A DNA stretch of 64,000 nt from NCBI GenBank assembly GCA_030998015.1, contig JARWMV010000237.1, positions 930,001 to 994,000 on the forward strand, given 5' to 3'. The notes beneath the pieces are model-generated. The model was not told the origin of the DNA, ran no database searches, and saw only the letters and a list, made by a program, of their open reading frames with translations. Made by a program: the position numbers and the translations under genes. Source of the DNA: Ceratorhiza oryzae-sativae (taxonomy: Eukaryota; Basidiomycota; Agaricomycetes; Cantharellales; Ceratobasidiaceae). Positions 20,105 to 31,546 of this stretch are shown here, piece after piece (the first letter of the stretch is position 1; every line of letters starts with the position of its first letter).

Positions 20105-21737
20105 TGGCGACCGACATGTTGCTTGCGGTGGTTAGTAGTAGCCACTGAAATTACGAACGACATTACCTAATCCAGCCTAATTAGAACTGTGGATCTTCAT
20201 CCATCAAATTCAAACTTTATTCCCTTTCCAACCTCGACATCCTCATCTCTGGCTCTGCGTCCAATGTTGAAGTCAAAGGTGCCAAACCATCTATCAAGTA
20301 CATCGTACACGAGCCGGGACAAAACGAAGGCGAAAAGGTTACCGAGGAAGAAAAGGAAAGCATGCCATGTGTGTCGACCAGCTGATGTTCAAGGGACAAG
20401 CCCTGACTATTGACTGTAGACAAAGATGTATTTGAGCGCGTGATTACATTGCTTGAGGATTCTTCTTCTAAACATTTCACTTCAAAAGGCGACTCCAAGT
20501 CACGCTCTCGCGCTCGAGACCTCGTCAAAGTCGTCGCCCATCGCGTCGTCCATGGAGGCACCGAGTCGCACCCCATGGGTATTTGGCCAGGACACGAAGG
20601 AGGTCTCGAGAAAATGGATGCGCTTAGTGCTTTTGCGCCACTACATGTGAGAGCAATCTTGTTGGCTAGCGGTTTCTCGGTATTCACCCTTTTCTAGAAC
20701 CATTTTGCCGTGCAGGTGGTACGATGTAAGCCATCGCCAAGCGGAATTCATATGGTAGACTGACCAGTTGGATTAGTTTGCCTAAAACGTATTCCAGCTG
20801 CCCGTCAGATCCTCTTATTTGACACCATGTTCCACTCGACTCTACCGCCACACGTTTATACATATCCTCTTGCGCCCAGCCCCGAGGACTCGCCAATCCC
20901 GCTTCGCAAATACGGCGCACACGGTCTCTCCTATGCCTCGATTCTCGATAGTATATCTTCTCACTTGGGCAAACCGAAGGAGCAGTGTTCCCTTGTTGTC
21001 GCTCACCTTGGAAACGGGGCCAGCGTATGTCTCATCAAGAATGGCAAGAGCTTTGATACTAGTATGGGTCTAACGCCACTTGACGGTACGTTCGCCTTAA
21101 ACAGCCAAAAGCTACAGGGGCCAACCGCTTCGCAGGTCTCCCCGGAGGCACACGCACGGGTTCAGTTGACCCGGTGCTAATCTTCCATCACACGCCCAAC
21201 GCTTCAGAGCCAACAGACATCCCAGGTGGCCAATGTGCCAAGGCAGAAGTCATCATGAATAAGCAAGGCGGGCTCCAGGCGCTCGCAGGGACGTCGCAAT
21301 TTGGCAAAATCACCTCCGACGTCTCTACCGACGAAAAGGCCCAACTCACGTACCATTTATTCCTGGACAGGCTAATGAACTATGTTGGAGCGTATGTGGT
21401 CAAGGCACAAGGATCGGGTGGAAAGCTAGATGGCCTTGTGTTTTCCGGTGGGATTGGCGAAAAGTCTGTCGAGCTTAGGAGAGATGTTGGGAAGATGTTC
21501 GAATGGATGGGGTGTGCGGTTGACCAAGATGCGAATGAAGCTGTTGGGAGCGACAAAGATACAGTCACGGAAATATCCAGCAAGACGAGCAAGTTGAAAC
21601 TTTATGTCTGCCTTACCGTATGTTCGCGTCCTCGACTATCACCTGTCCGATTGACATTTGACATTTACTCACAGGATGAAGAAAGCCAGTGTGCTAAAAT
21701 GGCCAAGCACTTTTACGATTCAAGAGACCTAAACTGA
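20105..21737 (+). CDS. ack1: Acetate kinase, copy 1
   Basis: Acetate kinase converts acetyl-phosphate and ADP to acetate and ATP, or the reverse. The seven exons are 20105-20131, 20185-20368, 20420-20646, 20698-20725, 20777-21085, 21136-21617 and 21675-21737. They total 1320 nt (439 aa) with all phases matching and GT-AG introns of 50-57 nt. Key motifs are NCGSSS in the first phosphate loop, HRVVHGG, FDTMFH, YGAHG with the catalytic-type His, [15 protein letters not shown] and FSGGIGE. The common bacterial Phe before the active His is Ala here. ATG 20105 is the first in frame; a second ATG at 20117 would give MLLAVNCGSS. The 3' end is 252 nt from the convergent phosphoketolase gene, its partner in the pathway. 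Confidence 0.96.
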
Positions 21738-21989
21738 GCACCAGAAGCCGGGGACGACGCCGATATCGGAACCGACCCAGGCTCTGTATGTCTGATAATA
21801 TGCGTATTGAATGCTACCATAGATCTATAAAACTCTAAGGATCGCATTTTATCGGAATCAGATGACACAACACCCCGCCATCAAACAACTCTTGACGACT
21901 GGATGCGCCAAACAGTAACGAAAAAAGCACAATTCCATTCATGCAGTGAGAAGTGATTACATATTTCTATACCGGCGAACACGTGCAGA

Positions 21990-24900
21990 TTAGAGCACAG
22001 ACTGTGTGACCTCTTCAGAGTCTCGACCATTCTCCATCGCATATCGGGCTTCAACTAAAGGAGGAAATATGAGTATTTAGGCAAGTTGAATATGCGAAAC
22101 TCTTACCTTGGTTCTTGTGCATGAAATAGGAGCTAAGTTCGTGCGACTAATGGGATTGTCATGTTAGGAAGTCACCCGGTACAATCAAGTTCTTAACTCA
22201 CCCGAGTCGTAATCGGATGCTCCTTGTTATTATGAGCGACCAGAGAGACCGCCTTGGATGCGATATCATACCTCCCGGCTACGTACGCTGTTAGCCATAC
22301 CCAAATGGAACGTAATGGAACTTACCTTGGTTCATGCGGAGCATACTCCATGGCGTGGTAGTTGTACCCTCTTCGATCTACGCAAAACGCATCACGAACT
22401 GAAACATAGGATAATTTTTTACGGCACTCACGTATCCCAAGATCTCAAACCGCCGCCTCGACAGAGGTTGGTTTCGTGCAAAGAGCAGCGACTTGACGTG
22501 CGAGGGGTAGCCATGGAAGTTGATAATGACTGGGTTGTCAGCGCCAAAGAGCGTATCCATCGCTTCATGGCTCAAAGCGTGAGGATGTTCCCCAGGTTCT
22601 CCCAGCACCATGAGATCTATTGGAGAATCTCAGCTGGATTTCAAACACGAGAGAAGAATCGCCGTACCAACTATGTTGACAATCCGGACACGAATACCCT
22701 CATTCTTCAGCAGTGTACCCGCCGCCTAGAACCCTACGATAAGACCTACACTTCTCGAAGCGAAGACCGGTTGCTTACAATAACTTCGGTGGTGGTCTCG
22801 ACACCTATTCCAACGAGTGTGATATCTGGGTTCTTGCCTTCGTCGGTCGAGAACCGTTTCCATATCGAAGCACCAGCGATGCAGTGGCGGTTTGCCTCTT
22901 CGACGGTCAAGAACGAGGGGCTGTCCGCTTTGCTTCCGATCATCTGCCAGAATGTGTAAATATATACTCCGAGAAACCTAGGTTGAGGCTTACCAGGTTG
23001 ACATAGTTCTTCGAGCGCAAACAATGTGCCATGACCGAGACAGCACAGTTGGCGTCGGGAGGAAGATAAATGCGAACCATGCCACGAGGCAAGGTGAGCA
23101 ACTGGCCGATAAACCCTGGATTTTGGTGAGAGAAGCCGTTGTGCTCTTGTCGCCAGAGGGTCGACGTTTCGATGTAGTTGAGGGACGCAACGTCTTCGCG
23201 CCACTTGGTTTCCCGGGCCATCTTGAGGAACTTGGCGTATTGCTCAACCTAGGTCACAAGTTTAGTTTGGGTTATATATCACGAGTGCAAGCGCAGCGTA
23301 CCATCGTGCAGACAATTCCGATGAATGCCTCGTATGATGGGAACAAACCGGTGCGACCTAAATTCGATGGAGTGTTAGTGAACCATCATACACAATAATT
23401 AGTCAAATTACCGGTGAGAGTATATCCTTGCAAAAACCCTTGGAGAGCTGCCCGGAGAGTGAGCACATTGTAGAGTCACCAAAAGATTGGGCTTACTATG
23501 CTCTGACAACATCTCAATGACTCGGCCGCCCTTGTTCGCAGCTATCGAAAATTAGTATTAGTTTGGAAATGCATTCTACATGTGCATATGACATACTCAT
23601 GGGATCCCACTGGAATTGTCGATCTCTGAAAGAAACCGGTTCAGCCGGAGGCCCAAACACAATACTTTATACTCACGTTTTTTCGAATACACCGTCTAAC
23701 TTGTTGCTCGCGAATTCTATTTATGGCATGTTAGAGGAATAGACACTCAATCTCAGAAATCAGCATACCATCGGGAGAGAATATCCTGAACGACTTGGGG
23801 TTCTTCTCGATTACAGCCGCCAAGTACTCTATTCGCCGCCAACAATTAGCCAGTTCAGAGTTAATATCCAAATGAGCTACTTACTCGCAACTGCTTTCAT
23901 CGCGCTTATCTCTCCAGGCTTATCGGTTCCGAAAGGCTCGAAATCGGGTATATCTAATGGCTCGTAGCCCGCATACGTCTCCTTCAACATACCAAGGCGC
24001 CGGTCCATGCGCTCAGGCAGAATACGGAGCGTACTCTCTTTGATAAAGTCGCCTGGCTTTTCTCCGTGTTTGCCTTCAACAAGCAACTCGGACAGACCAT
24101 AGCTCGAGAGCCACTCGGAGAGCATCTTGAGTTGCCCATCGTCCGACCTTGCCAGAGGGAGCGGAACTTGGTGGGATTGGAAGGAGCCTTCGATAGGAAT
24201 GTCTCCGAGCGAACGGGGGCCTGTCATTCCCTAGGGTGGGCGATTAGTGTTATAGGTAATCGAAAAGAGTGCTGTGGGACATACTTTAGGCGACCGTAGG
24301 ATGATCATCGGCCAACGCGGCTTGACAATGGGATTGCCGCTTCGAGCGGCCTTTTGTATTTTCCTGCGATATCAATTTAACTACTGTGGCCAGTTTGGAT
24401 GGTTGCATGTATGCGTACCTAATCTCGCTGTACGCCCACTCCATGCTGACCGCCATATTGGCATTCAACGCAAGCTCCTTTTGCTTGAGCTCTTCGGGGG
24501 ACTGAGCAAGGTCGCCATACTCTACGAATCGGACTTGGTAGCCGTAACCTGGGACGGAGTGTGTCAACACGGATGTACGCGTAATGGATGATTCACCATA
24601 CCCGTATACAGGCAAAGAAGTTCCTTGTCGTCCATCGTACCAGGGATAGTGCGCTCGGAGATCTAGCGTTTGTAATTAGAGGATGTGTCGCTCCAGTTCT
24701 CGCCAGAGCACATACCTTGAACCCGTTCAGATGCAAAATCGGAATAACAGCGCCACTCTCTGCGGGATCGATGAACTTGCAATCGGTTCAGCAAACATCG
24801 AGTTTGTATAATGGGAGGATTACTACCTTGTGGGAATGCCAGGCTGTTGCCGTCGGGCCCGTCTCGGATTCACCATCTCCGACCACACAAACGGTGATTA

Positions 24901-25822
24901 GGTCGGGCTTGTCCATCACACTACCGTAGGAGACCGATAGCGCATATCCAAGTTCGCCACCTTCGTGGATGGCACCCTACATAATAATATGAGTTTTTGA
25001 TGCAAGGCTGTAGTCGTCGGAAAGGACACACAGGTGTTTCAGCCTAAGTAGGATATAATCCGAGTGATTAGTATTAGTGGACACGGACACGAACAAAATA
25101 CTCACGTTGACATGCGAGGGGAATCCTCCTGGCCAGGAGAATGCCTTGACGAACTGTTTTCGACAATCCAGTCAACGCCGAGTGCATGCACAATGAAAAC
25201 GTATACTTGCCTTGTCGAATCCTTCTTCGTTCATTGGATACTATTAAACTCGTTTAGTCACCACATAAGCCTTCACTCGAGTGCGGTGTGCTCACCTGAG
25301 GATAGAACCGTGAAATAGAACCTTCCAGAAACAAGCAAGCGAGGATCGCAGGGGCACCATGTCCTGGCCCAGTCACGTAGATCAACTGGATATCCTCGCC
25401 CTGCTTGGCGTGGCGAGTCACAAGCGCAGACGAATGCGCGTAGGTAAGGTTCAAGCCGGGGCTTTATTCAAAAAAATTTTGAGAAAAAAAAAAAAAAAGT
25501 CTATGGACTGTCGATTACTGACCATGTTCCAAAGTGACCCAAAAGACGAGGCTTGATGTGTTGTTTTTCGAGGGGAGCAGTTAGGCGAGCGTTGGATTGG
25601 AGGAATATTTGTGCGACAGTCAAGTAGTTTGCACTGTCTGTCTGTGAGTATGTGCCAAAACGTAAATGATGGTTGAGCTTACATTCGTTGAAAGTTCAAC
25701 AACCCTTCGAGGTCATACTTCTCACGAGCTTCCTCGACGTCGACAGGAAATTCGACTTGGAGATGCTCGAGGATCTCGTCGGGAAGAGACGAAGGCTTGG
25801 GGGGAATACCACGATTAGACAT
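21990..25822 (-). CDS. xfp: Xylulose-5-P/fructose-6-P phosphoketolase
   Basis: A thiamine-diphosphate enzyme that splits xylulose-5-P or fructose-6-P with phosphate, giving acetyl-phosphate plus glyceraldehyde-3-P or erythrose-4-P. It feeds the neighbouring acetate kinases. The start is ATG at 25822-25820 ([12 protein letters not shown]) and the stop TAA at 21992-21990 after EEVTQSVL. The coding sequence is cut by many short introns. Diagnostic pieces in order are [10 protein letters not shown] (about 25375-25346), HEGGELGYA and [14 protein letters not shown] (about 24970-24836, the cofactor-binding stretch), [14 protein letters not shown] (about 24550), then PRWP and SPKGMTGP (about 24320-24220). 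The C-terminal IEARYAM-type end is joined by an intron at about 22055-22105. I did not assemble every exon, but no break was evident. Confidence 0.93.
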
Positions 25823-27263
25823 GTTGGTGAGGAATGTGGTGCAGCTGTGGCCAACTTGTAGTTTATATATCACTCGAGTTTATGTTGATAGGGCACGCTT
25901 AGCGCGATTCCTCCATAGAGGTACTCCCGATGGGCCACGGCCCGCGTGAATCATCCTTGCAAAAGTGACGCTACAACTGTGGGATGACGGCAAAGGTGGA
26001 TCTCGGGTGACGCACCGTGCGCAAGACGTCCTGATTCTAGATTTCTTCAATCAGATCAGCCCGCAGCACCATGGGCTTCCGTTCGGCGACAACGTGCGAT
26101 TGATGGTTCGACGCAAGCAGCGTGCTCTGTGGTCATAGCTCGAAAAGAGTCAAGCGCGAGATGGCTTGATCTAATCTCCAGGCGATCTATCTCACGATCG
26201 CGTGTGTAACCTCGGGTACCTGATCGACTGCCTTGGTGGTTCGGCGTGGGGGCATCTTCACCGCCGGTGGGGGCGAGACTCGGTCGCCCCAAATGGTAGA
26301 GGTCCGATGAAACAATGAAAGTATAGAAAGCCCGGCCGCGTTCGGGAGGAAAGCCAAGGCGCGGTACACGCTGAGCATCCACCTGTGTCCCTACATCACG
26401 CCGTATGTATGCGGTATGCCCTACTTCTGCACACATCAGTATAACCATCATGTGGGCTAGCACAACAACTGCTGTAAAGAATAAATTGAAAGGAAACCCC
26501 GGTGTCATATGGTGCTGTAGCACAGGGATCCCAGGGGGAGGGATCCTGAGAGATAAACGTATATAAGCAGGCAGAAGGGACGACGAGGGAAACATACAAA
26601 AGGGAGTAGAGATGCTTACCCTGAGACATTTGCTTGTTGGATTGGTCAGAACGGACACTTGGTTGTCGAGATATGAGTTTTTCGGAGCCATATCCCGATG
26701 GGCAGGTATTCGCACTAGCTAATCTAAATTTAAAGCATATGCCTCAGGATAAGCATTTCTACTCCCTTTTGTATGTAGATCATCAGAATATCTTTGTCTG
26801 GATTGTAAATCTTCAGCCCGAGAATGCTCCAGACCCCCCTACTGTACAAATATTGTGTGCTTCCCTTGAATCTATTTTGCATGATTTGTCCCTCGTTGTG
26901 CAATAAATACAGGCAAAAAAGATAATCATGCATACATGCGGCGTGATTACGGAGACATGAGCGGATAATCCAGCCCCTGGGCATGTGCTGCGGCTCTGCC
27001 CCGTTACCGACCGTCGATGGGGTTTCCATTCTGTTCTGTAAATCCGCTCGATAGCATGGGTGCCATGCCGGACCGCGAGGGGCGCAATCGATGAGACCAC
27101 CCGCGGCAGCCGGCGAGAGTCGAGTGTAGCGAGTGTGTCTTCCTCTCGATGCAGCGCCCCGATAGCCCGAGGATATTAGAGACGGTCCTATGAAAAACCC
27201 TCTCGGTGGCATATGTCTCTGCTGCGTTTCCTGCCCTTTCGACGTCGTGGGCCCCCTGCAACA
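25823..27263. promoter_or_regulatory. Divergent intergenic region between xfp and ack2
   Basis: 1.44 kb separate the two divergent starts and should hold both promoters. I see no convincing gene. The open stretches on either strand (for example 26056-26715 on the minus strand) have no domain-like content. A foldback repeat lies at 26592-26776. Confidence 0.5.
26592..26776. repeat. Foldback (long imperfect inverted repeat) in the xfp-ack2 intergenic region
   Basis: The outer arms 26592-26633 and 26735-26776 are reverse complements over about 42 nt with about four mismatches (for example ACATACAAAAGGGAGTAGAR). Pairing continues more weakly towards the centre near 26680 (GAGATATG against CATATCCC), and nearly all central mismatches are transitions. 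The whole 185 bp could fold as one hairpin. It may be a foldback/MITE-type remnant or the source of a hairpin RNA. No coding content is apparent. Confidence 0.7.
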
Positions 27264-28928
27264 ATGGTGACCGAGATGCTGCTCGCAGTGGTGCGTGCCA
27301 TAACCAGGTCGCAAACTGACTTACCTAATCCAGTCTTCCGAGCAGAACTGCGGCTCCTCGTCCATCAAGTTCAAGCTCTACTCTCTCTCCAACCTCGAGA
27401 CGCTCATCTCGGGCTCGGCGTCCAACGTCGAAGTCAAGGGCGCCAACCCGTCTATCAAGTACACCGTACACGAGCCTGGGCAAGATGAAGACGAAAAAGT
27501 GAGCGAGGAGGAGCAGGAGGGTATGCCGTGTAAGTTGTTCTGCAAATAGCCTACCCCGCGACAACAGACATTGACAAAGATCGTATCAGACGAAGATGTG
27601 TTCGAACGTGTCATTGCTCTTCTCGAAGACTCGTCGTCGAAGCACTTTGTGCCAAAGAATGATTCCAAGCCCAAACCGCGAGTTCGGAATCTCGTCAAAG
27701 TGATTGCTCATCGTATCGTTCACGGAGGTACCGAGTCGGAACCGATGGCCGTTTGGCCGGGGCATGAAGAAGGGCTCCAGAAGATGGATGCACTCGGTGT
27801 TTTTGCTCCTTTGCATGTGAGTTTCGTTCAGCTCTTATCTGTCGAACTTGGGGTACCGATCATTGTTCAGAATCATTTTGCCGTCACGGTCGTTCGATGT
27901 GAGTCGATTTCGGGTACGGCGTATCCATTGCCCTAACACCGCGTCGAATAGTCTGCCTTAAATACATCCCCGGCGCCCGCCAAATACTGCTATTCGACAC
28001 CATGTTCCATTCGACGATTCCTCCCCACGTCTACACATACCCCCTTGCGCCCAGCGCCGAAACCCCGCCCATCCCGCTTCGCAAGTACGGCGCACACGGC
28101 CTTTCCTACTCTTCCGTTCTCGACAGTGTATCGTCCCACCTTGGGAAACCCAAAGATCAGTGCTCGCTCGTTATCGCGCACCTCGGCAGTGGAGCTAGCG
28201 TATGCCTCGTCAAGGACGGAAAGAGCTATGATACCAGCATGGGATTAACCCCGCTCGACGGCAAGCATTCCGTCTCCCTCTGCATGATACGATCATCAAG
28301 CGCTGATTGATCCCCGGCATGTTTAGGTCTTCCTGGTGGCACCCGCACCGGCTCGGTCGACCCAGTTCTTATCTTTCATCATACGCCCGACGCCTCAGAA
28401 CCCGATCGACATCCCAGGGGGCAATGCGCTAAGGCGGAGATCGTCATGAACAAGCGGGGTGGGCTTCAGGCCCTGGCTGGTACATCCAATTTTGGCGAGA
28501 TCGCTGCAAAGGCCCCAACCGACGATCGAGCTCGTCTGGCATACGATGTGTTCCTGGATAGGCTGATGAATTATGTAGGATCGTATGTCGTCAAGGCGCG
28601 CGGGACGGGGGCGCGACTGGATGGGATTGTGTTTTCCGGTGGGATTGGCGAGAGGTCTGTTGAGCTCAGGCGAGACGTCGGCAAGATGCTCGAGTGGATG
28701 GGGTGTGCGATTGACCGTAGTGCCAATGAGTCTGTCGGACAGGACAAAACACCTGTGACGGAGATATCGGAACCGACAAGTCAACTTAGAGTATTTGTGT
28801 GTCAAACGGTAAGTTGGTATCTTTGATGGCCATGCGTGTGATTGTTTGACCAAGTTGACTGGCAGGATGAGGAAGGACAATGTGCTAAAATGGCCAAAGA
28901 ATTTTATGAATCAAGAGATCTGAGTTAA
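27264..28928 (+). CDS. ack2: Acetate kinase, copy 2, with Ser in the HLGNG loop
   Basis: A paralogue of ack1. Exons 27264-27290, 27346-27529, 27590-27816, 27871-27898, 27952-28260, 28327-28808 and 28866-28928 have exactly the same lengths as in ack1 and give 439 aa. The motifs [32 protein letters not shown] and FSGGIGE are present. The loop that reads HLGNGAS in ack1 is HLGSGAS here (codon AGT 28188-28190). Asn is conserved in this phosphate-binding loop in the family, so kinetics may differ. Intron 5 (28261-28326) starts with GC instead of GT. The gene diverges from xfp. It is either a second isoform or a diverging duplicate; no frame breaks. Confidence 0.95.
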
Positions 28929-29033
28929 ATACAGTAGTGAGCTGGAGGTTATGTTCGTCTGTACTTTAAAAAAAAAACTACGCTAGTACCTGCACTTGTC
29001 TGATAATACACATATCCCACCCCTAACACGAAG

Positions 29034-30300
29034 CTATGAGCCGAACATCCTCCTCCAAACGCCCTGTCTACTCTCCCCCTTTTCGCTCTTGCCGGCCACG
29101 CCGTCCAGAGTGGACAAGGATTTTTTCCTCCGCACGCTGGGCGAAACCGAACCCGGGCCAGCCCGACCCCACGTCTCGGATGCCTCGCCGGGAGGATGGC
29201 TTCCTCCGGGTTGAGAATTCCATGCAACGCTCTCCGCACCAGTTATACTCGAGGCCGTGGAAGACGCGGCCGAACCCGATGGTCGCCTGTTAACGTTGTT
29301 TATGTTTGGAGACGAAGCAGCTGAAGATCCGGATGCAGCACCAGACGCGGCAGCGCTATTGTATGGGCAGGTATCGCCGGTCCCCGTCGGACGCTGCCTA
29401 ATCCTCGAGCCCGCGAGCCCGCGCGGAGATTTTTGGTAGCGTTCGCCGTCGCGGACATAGTGTCGCGAGAACAAGTCTTGCTGGATCCACATCACTTTGT
29501 GAGCGAGCGCACGATGGTCTCTTTTTTGGAGAGCGAGAGGTCTCGTCACGCAGGATCTAAGTGTGGGTCGGATTAGGAAAGAGCCAAGGGGCAAAGAAGA
29601 AGAAAAAATGGGCAGACATACTGCGACGATGACTTGGTCCATGGTCCAGCCCAGAAGGCCACTCAAATGTATATGCTCGACATGAAACCCTTCTTTGCCA
29701 GCCAACTTGCGATGTTTGAGTCCGGCTTCGCCTGTATGCATCTTGCCAACTTTGTCTGATGCGCCATTTGAATGCTCAGCCCCCCCTCGAAATTTCAACA
29801 TCAAGGGACTAACCATAGTATTCCCAAGTCCGAAAGTCGTTATAGTCGCTCGTGATCAAGCGTTTCAGATAGACTGTAAAAAAACGTTTCCGTTCCTTGA
29901 TCTGGTCGTCGTTGAGCGAGAGATGGGAAATGTCTGCGACCATGGGGCCTTCGTGGCCGGACGGGCGAGGCATGAAGATCTCTTTCGTGACGCTAAACTT
30001 GAAGAGGTGGGCGTACACACGGTCGACGAGCACCGGGATGAGGGGTTCGAGGATGAGGGCCGCTTCGTTCAGCGTGTCCGCGTCGGCTTCTGTGACTGTG
30101 GACGGTCAGCGGAGAAGACCCGGGCGATGGCGCAACACATTCCAGGAACTCGGTCAGGTAGGACACACGTCCGGGAGCGACGTGTACAACGCCTCACGGT
30201 CGACATAGACCATCGGGGGAGTGGGATCATTTGGGCTTGGCTCCTCGGCCTTGGGGGTCGCGATGGGCGTTGAGTCACCAAAGGGGCACGCGGATTCCAT
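29034..30300 (-). CDS. Protoglobin-family haem protein with Ser/Ala-rich tail
   Basis: A single-domain haem globin of the protoglobin type (sensor-globin fold). Likely start is ATG 30300-30298 (MESACPFGDSTP). Family-typical pieces in order are ALYTSLP, YLTEFLE, a helix ending in VYAHLF (about 30010), DYNDFRTWEYY (about 29830), KVGKMHTG with its following KHR (about 29750), VEHIHLSGLLGW (about 29660) and WIQQDLFSRHYV (about 29460). The tail is Ser/Ala/Gly-rich and ends RRMFGS at 29034. At least two introns are evident. Two single-base frame breaks are needed to join these pieces: one near 30170, and one at the run of six T (29522-29527, plus strand). It is either a recently broken gene or affected by assembly errors. 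Confidence 0.82.
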
Positions 30301-31546
30301 CTGTGGGGCCTGAACGAGAGCTGGAGAGATAAATGTCAGCGCGCGGGCTCGATAGATATATATACAGCGTCTCCAGGCTGAAAGCTTTGGCGACGTCGCC
30401 AACCCAACGGAGCGTGTCGGGCACAGTCGGCCCCAACAAAGCGCAGACTCACACAATCAGAATATGCTCGACCAAGTCAGATCGGGGGGGAGCAAATCGT
30501 TTGTATATCTGCCCCGCACCGTTTTATCAGACTGCCGTGTGCCCTGGCGAGCAAAACCTTCGGAACCCTGCGTGGAACCAGGCTGATGGCCCTGTTGGTA
30601 ATGGAAATGCGTAAATCTCGCGTGTTCGACACACTTTATCTGGACCGAGCCCGCTGTTGGGGCGTAGATCTTGCCAACCGTTTCTTGCAGCGGCGACCAC
30701 TAGCGGTTTCGCGTGCGAAAGTTTGATTGCGCCACAGTAGCCACCGGGGCTAGCCGCTAGGGGCATGCCGTCGGCATGGGTGGCCAACACGCTCGGGAAT
30801 AACAGTGATAGCCGAGTGACGTGTGGCTGCTGACGGTCGTGCGCCCCGTCGCCGACGCTGCGTGCAAATGCACTCGCCTTCGTTCCGCTCGGCCGCCGCG
30901 CAGGCTCCGGAAACCTTGTCGGTGTTGCCTTGGGCCCTTTGAAATGCTCGTTCCAGCTCGTTTGCCGCTTCTCAGGCTGATCTGTTGTGAGGGCCACACA
31001 CAGATCAAGTGATTTGCCAAGCGCCCGTGATAGGCGTGGGTGGTGGGCCCTGGCCATAATATTCATGTATTCTGAACACCGGCTCCATGGCAGCGAGGTC
31101 TAGATCGGTATTGGACTAGTGAAGGCGGCTTGGATTTACGTCAATTTGCACAGTGTGTCGTTTGTCCAACTCCGCATAGCGCTTGTTGCGTAAAGCGCGG
31201 CGCATAAATCAATCGGAACTAGCCAGATTGAAATCGAGCAGGGATAAGATGGGCACAGCCTCTCGATGTGATGTATATAGGCGGTCACATATGACAGCGA
31301 CCGTAACATGACTTGGTTTTCTGCTTGGCGGCCCCCATCCAGAAGGGATGTATGTGTTTTGTCCTCAACACCGGATGTTATAGTCGGCCCGCATGCCCCA
31401 TTCGATGTCTCTCGGCCTACCGGCGAGATCATAGCCGAACGATTCTGTTATCGCCCACGGGGAGCCCGAGGTGGTTTCCTCCTATAAAGTCGGCTCCAAT
31501 GACTCCTTCTCCGGGCCCCGCACTTATTAGTCGATCGCTCCCCACC
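30301..31546. other. Intergenic region between protoglobin and CoA ligase
   Basis: GC-rich sequence with open stretches on both strands but no recognisable protein or RNA. It should contain the promoters of the two divergent genes. TATATATA occurs at 30356-30363 on the protoglobin side. Confidence 0.4.

Noticed and set aside
25478..25498. Long A run as a retrotransposed poly(A) tail
   Set aside because: It lies within an xfp intron with no adjacent retrosequence or target duplication.
26056..26715. 219-codon open frame on the minus strand between xfp and ack2
   Set aside because: No domain-like composition, no convincing start context, and it runs into the foldback repeat. GC-rich DNA gives such frames by chance.
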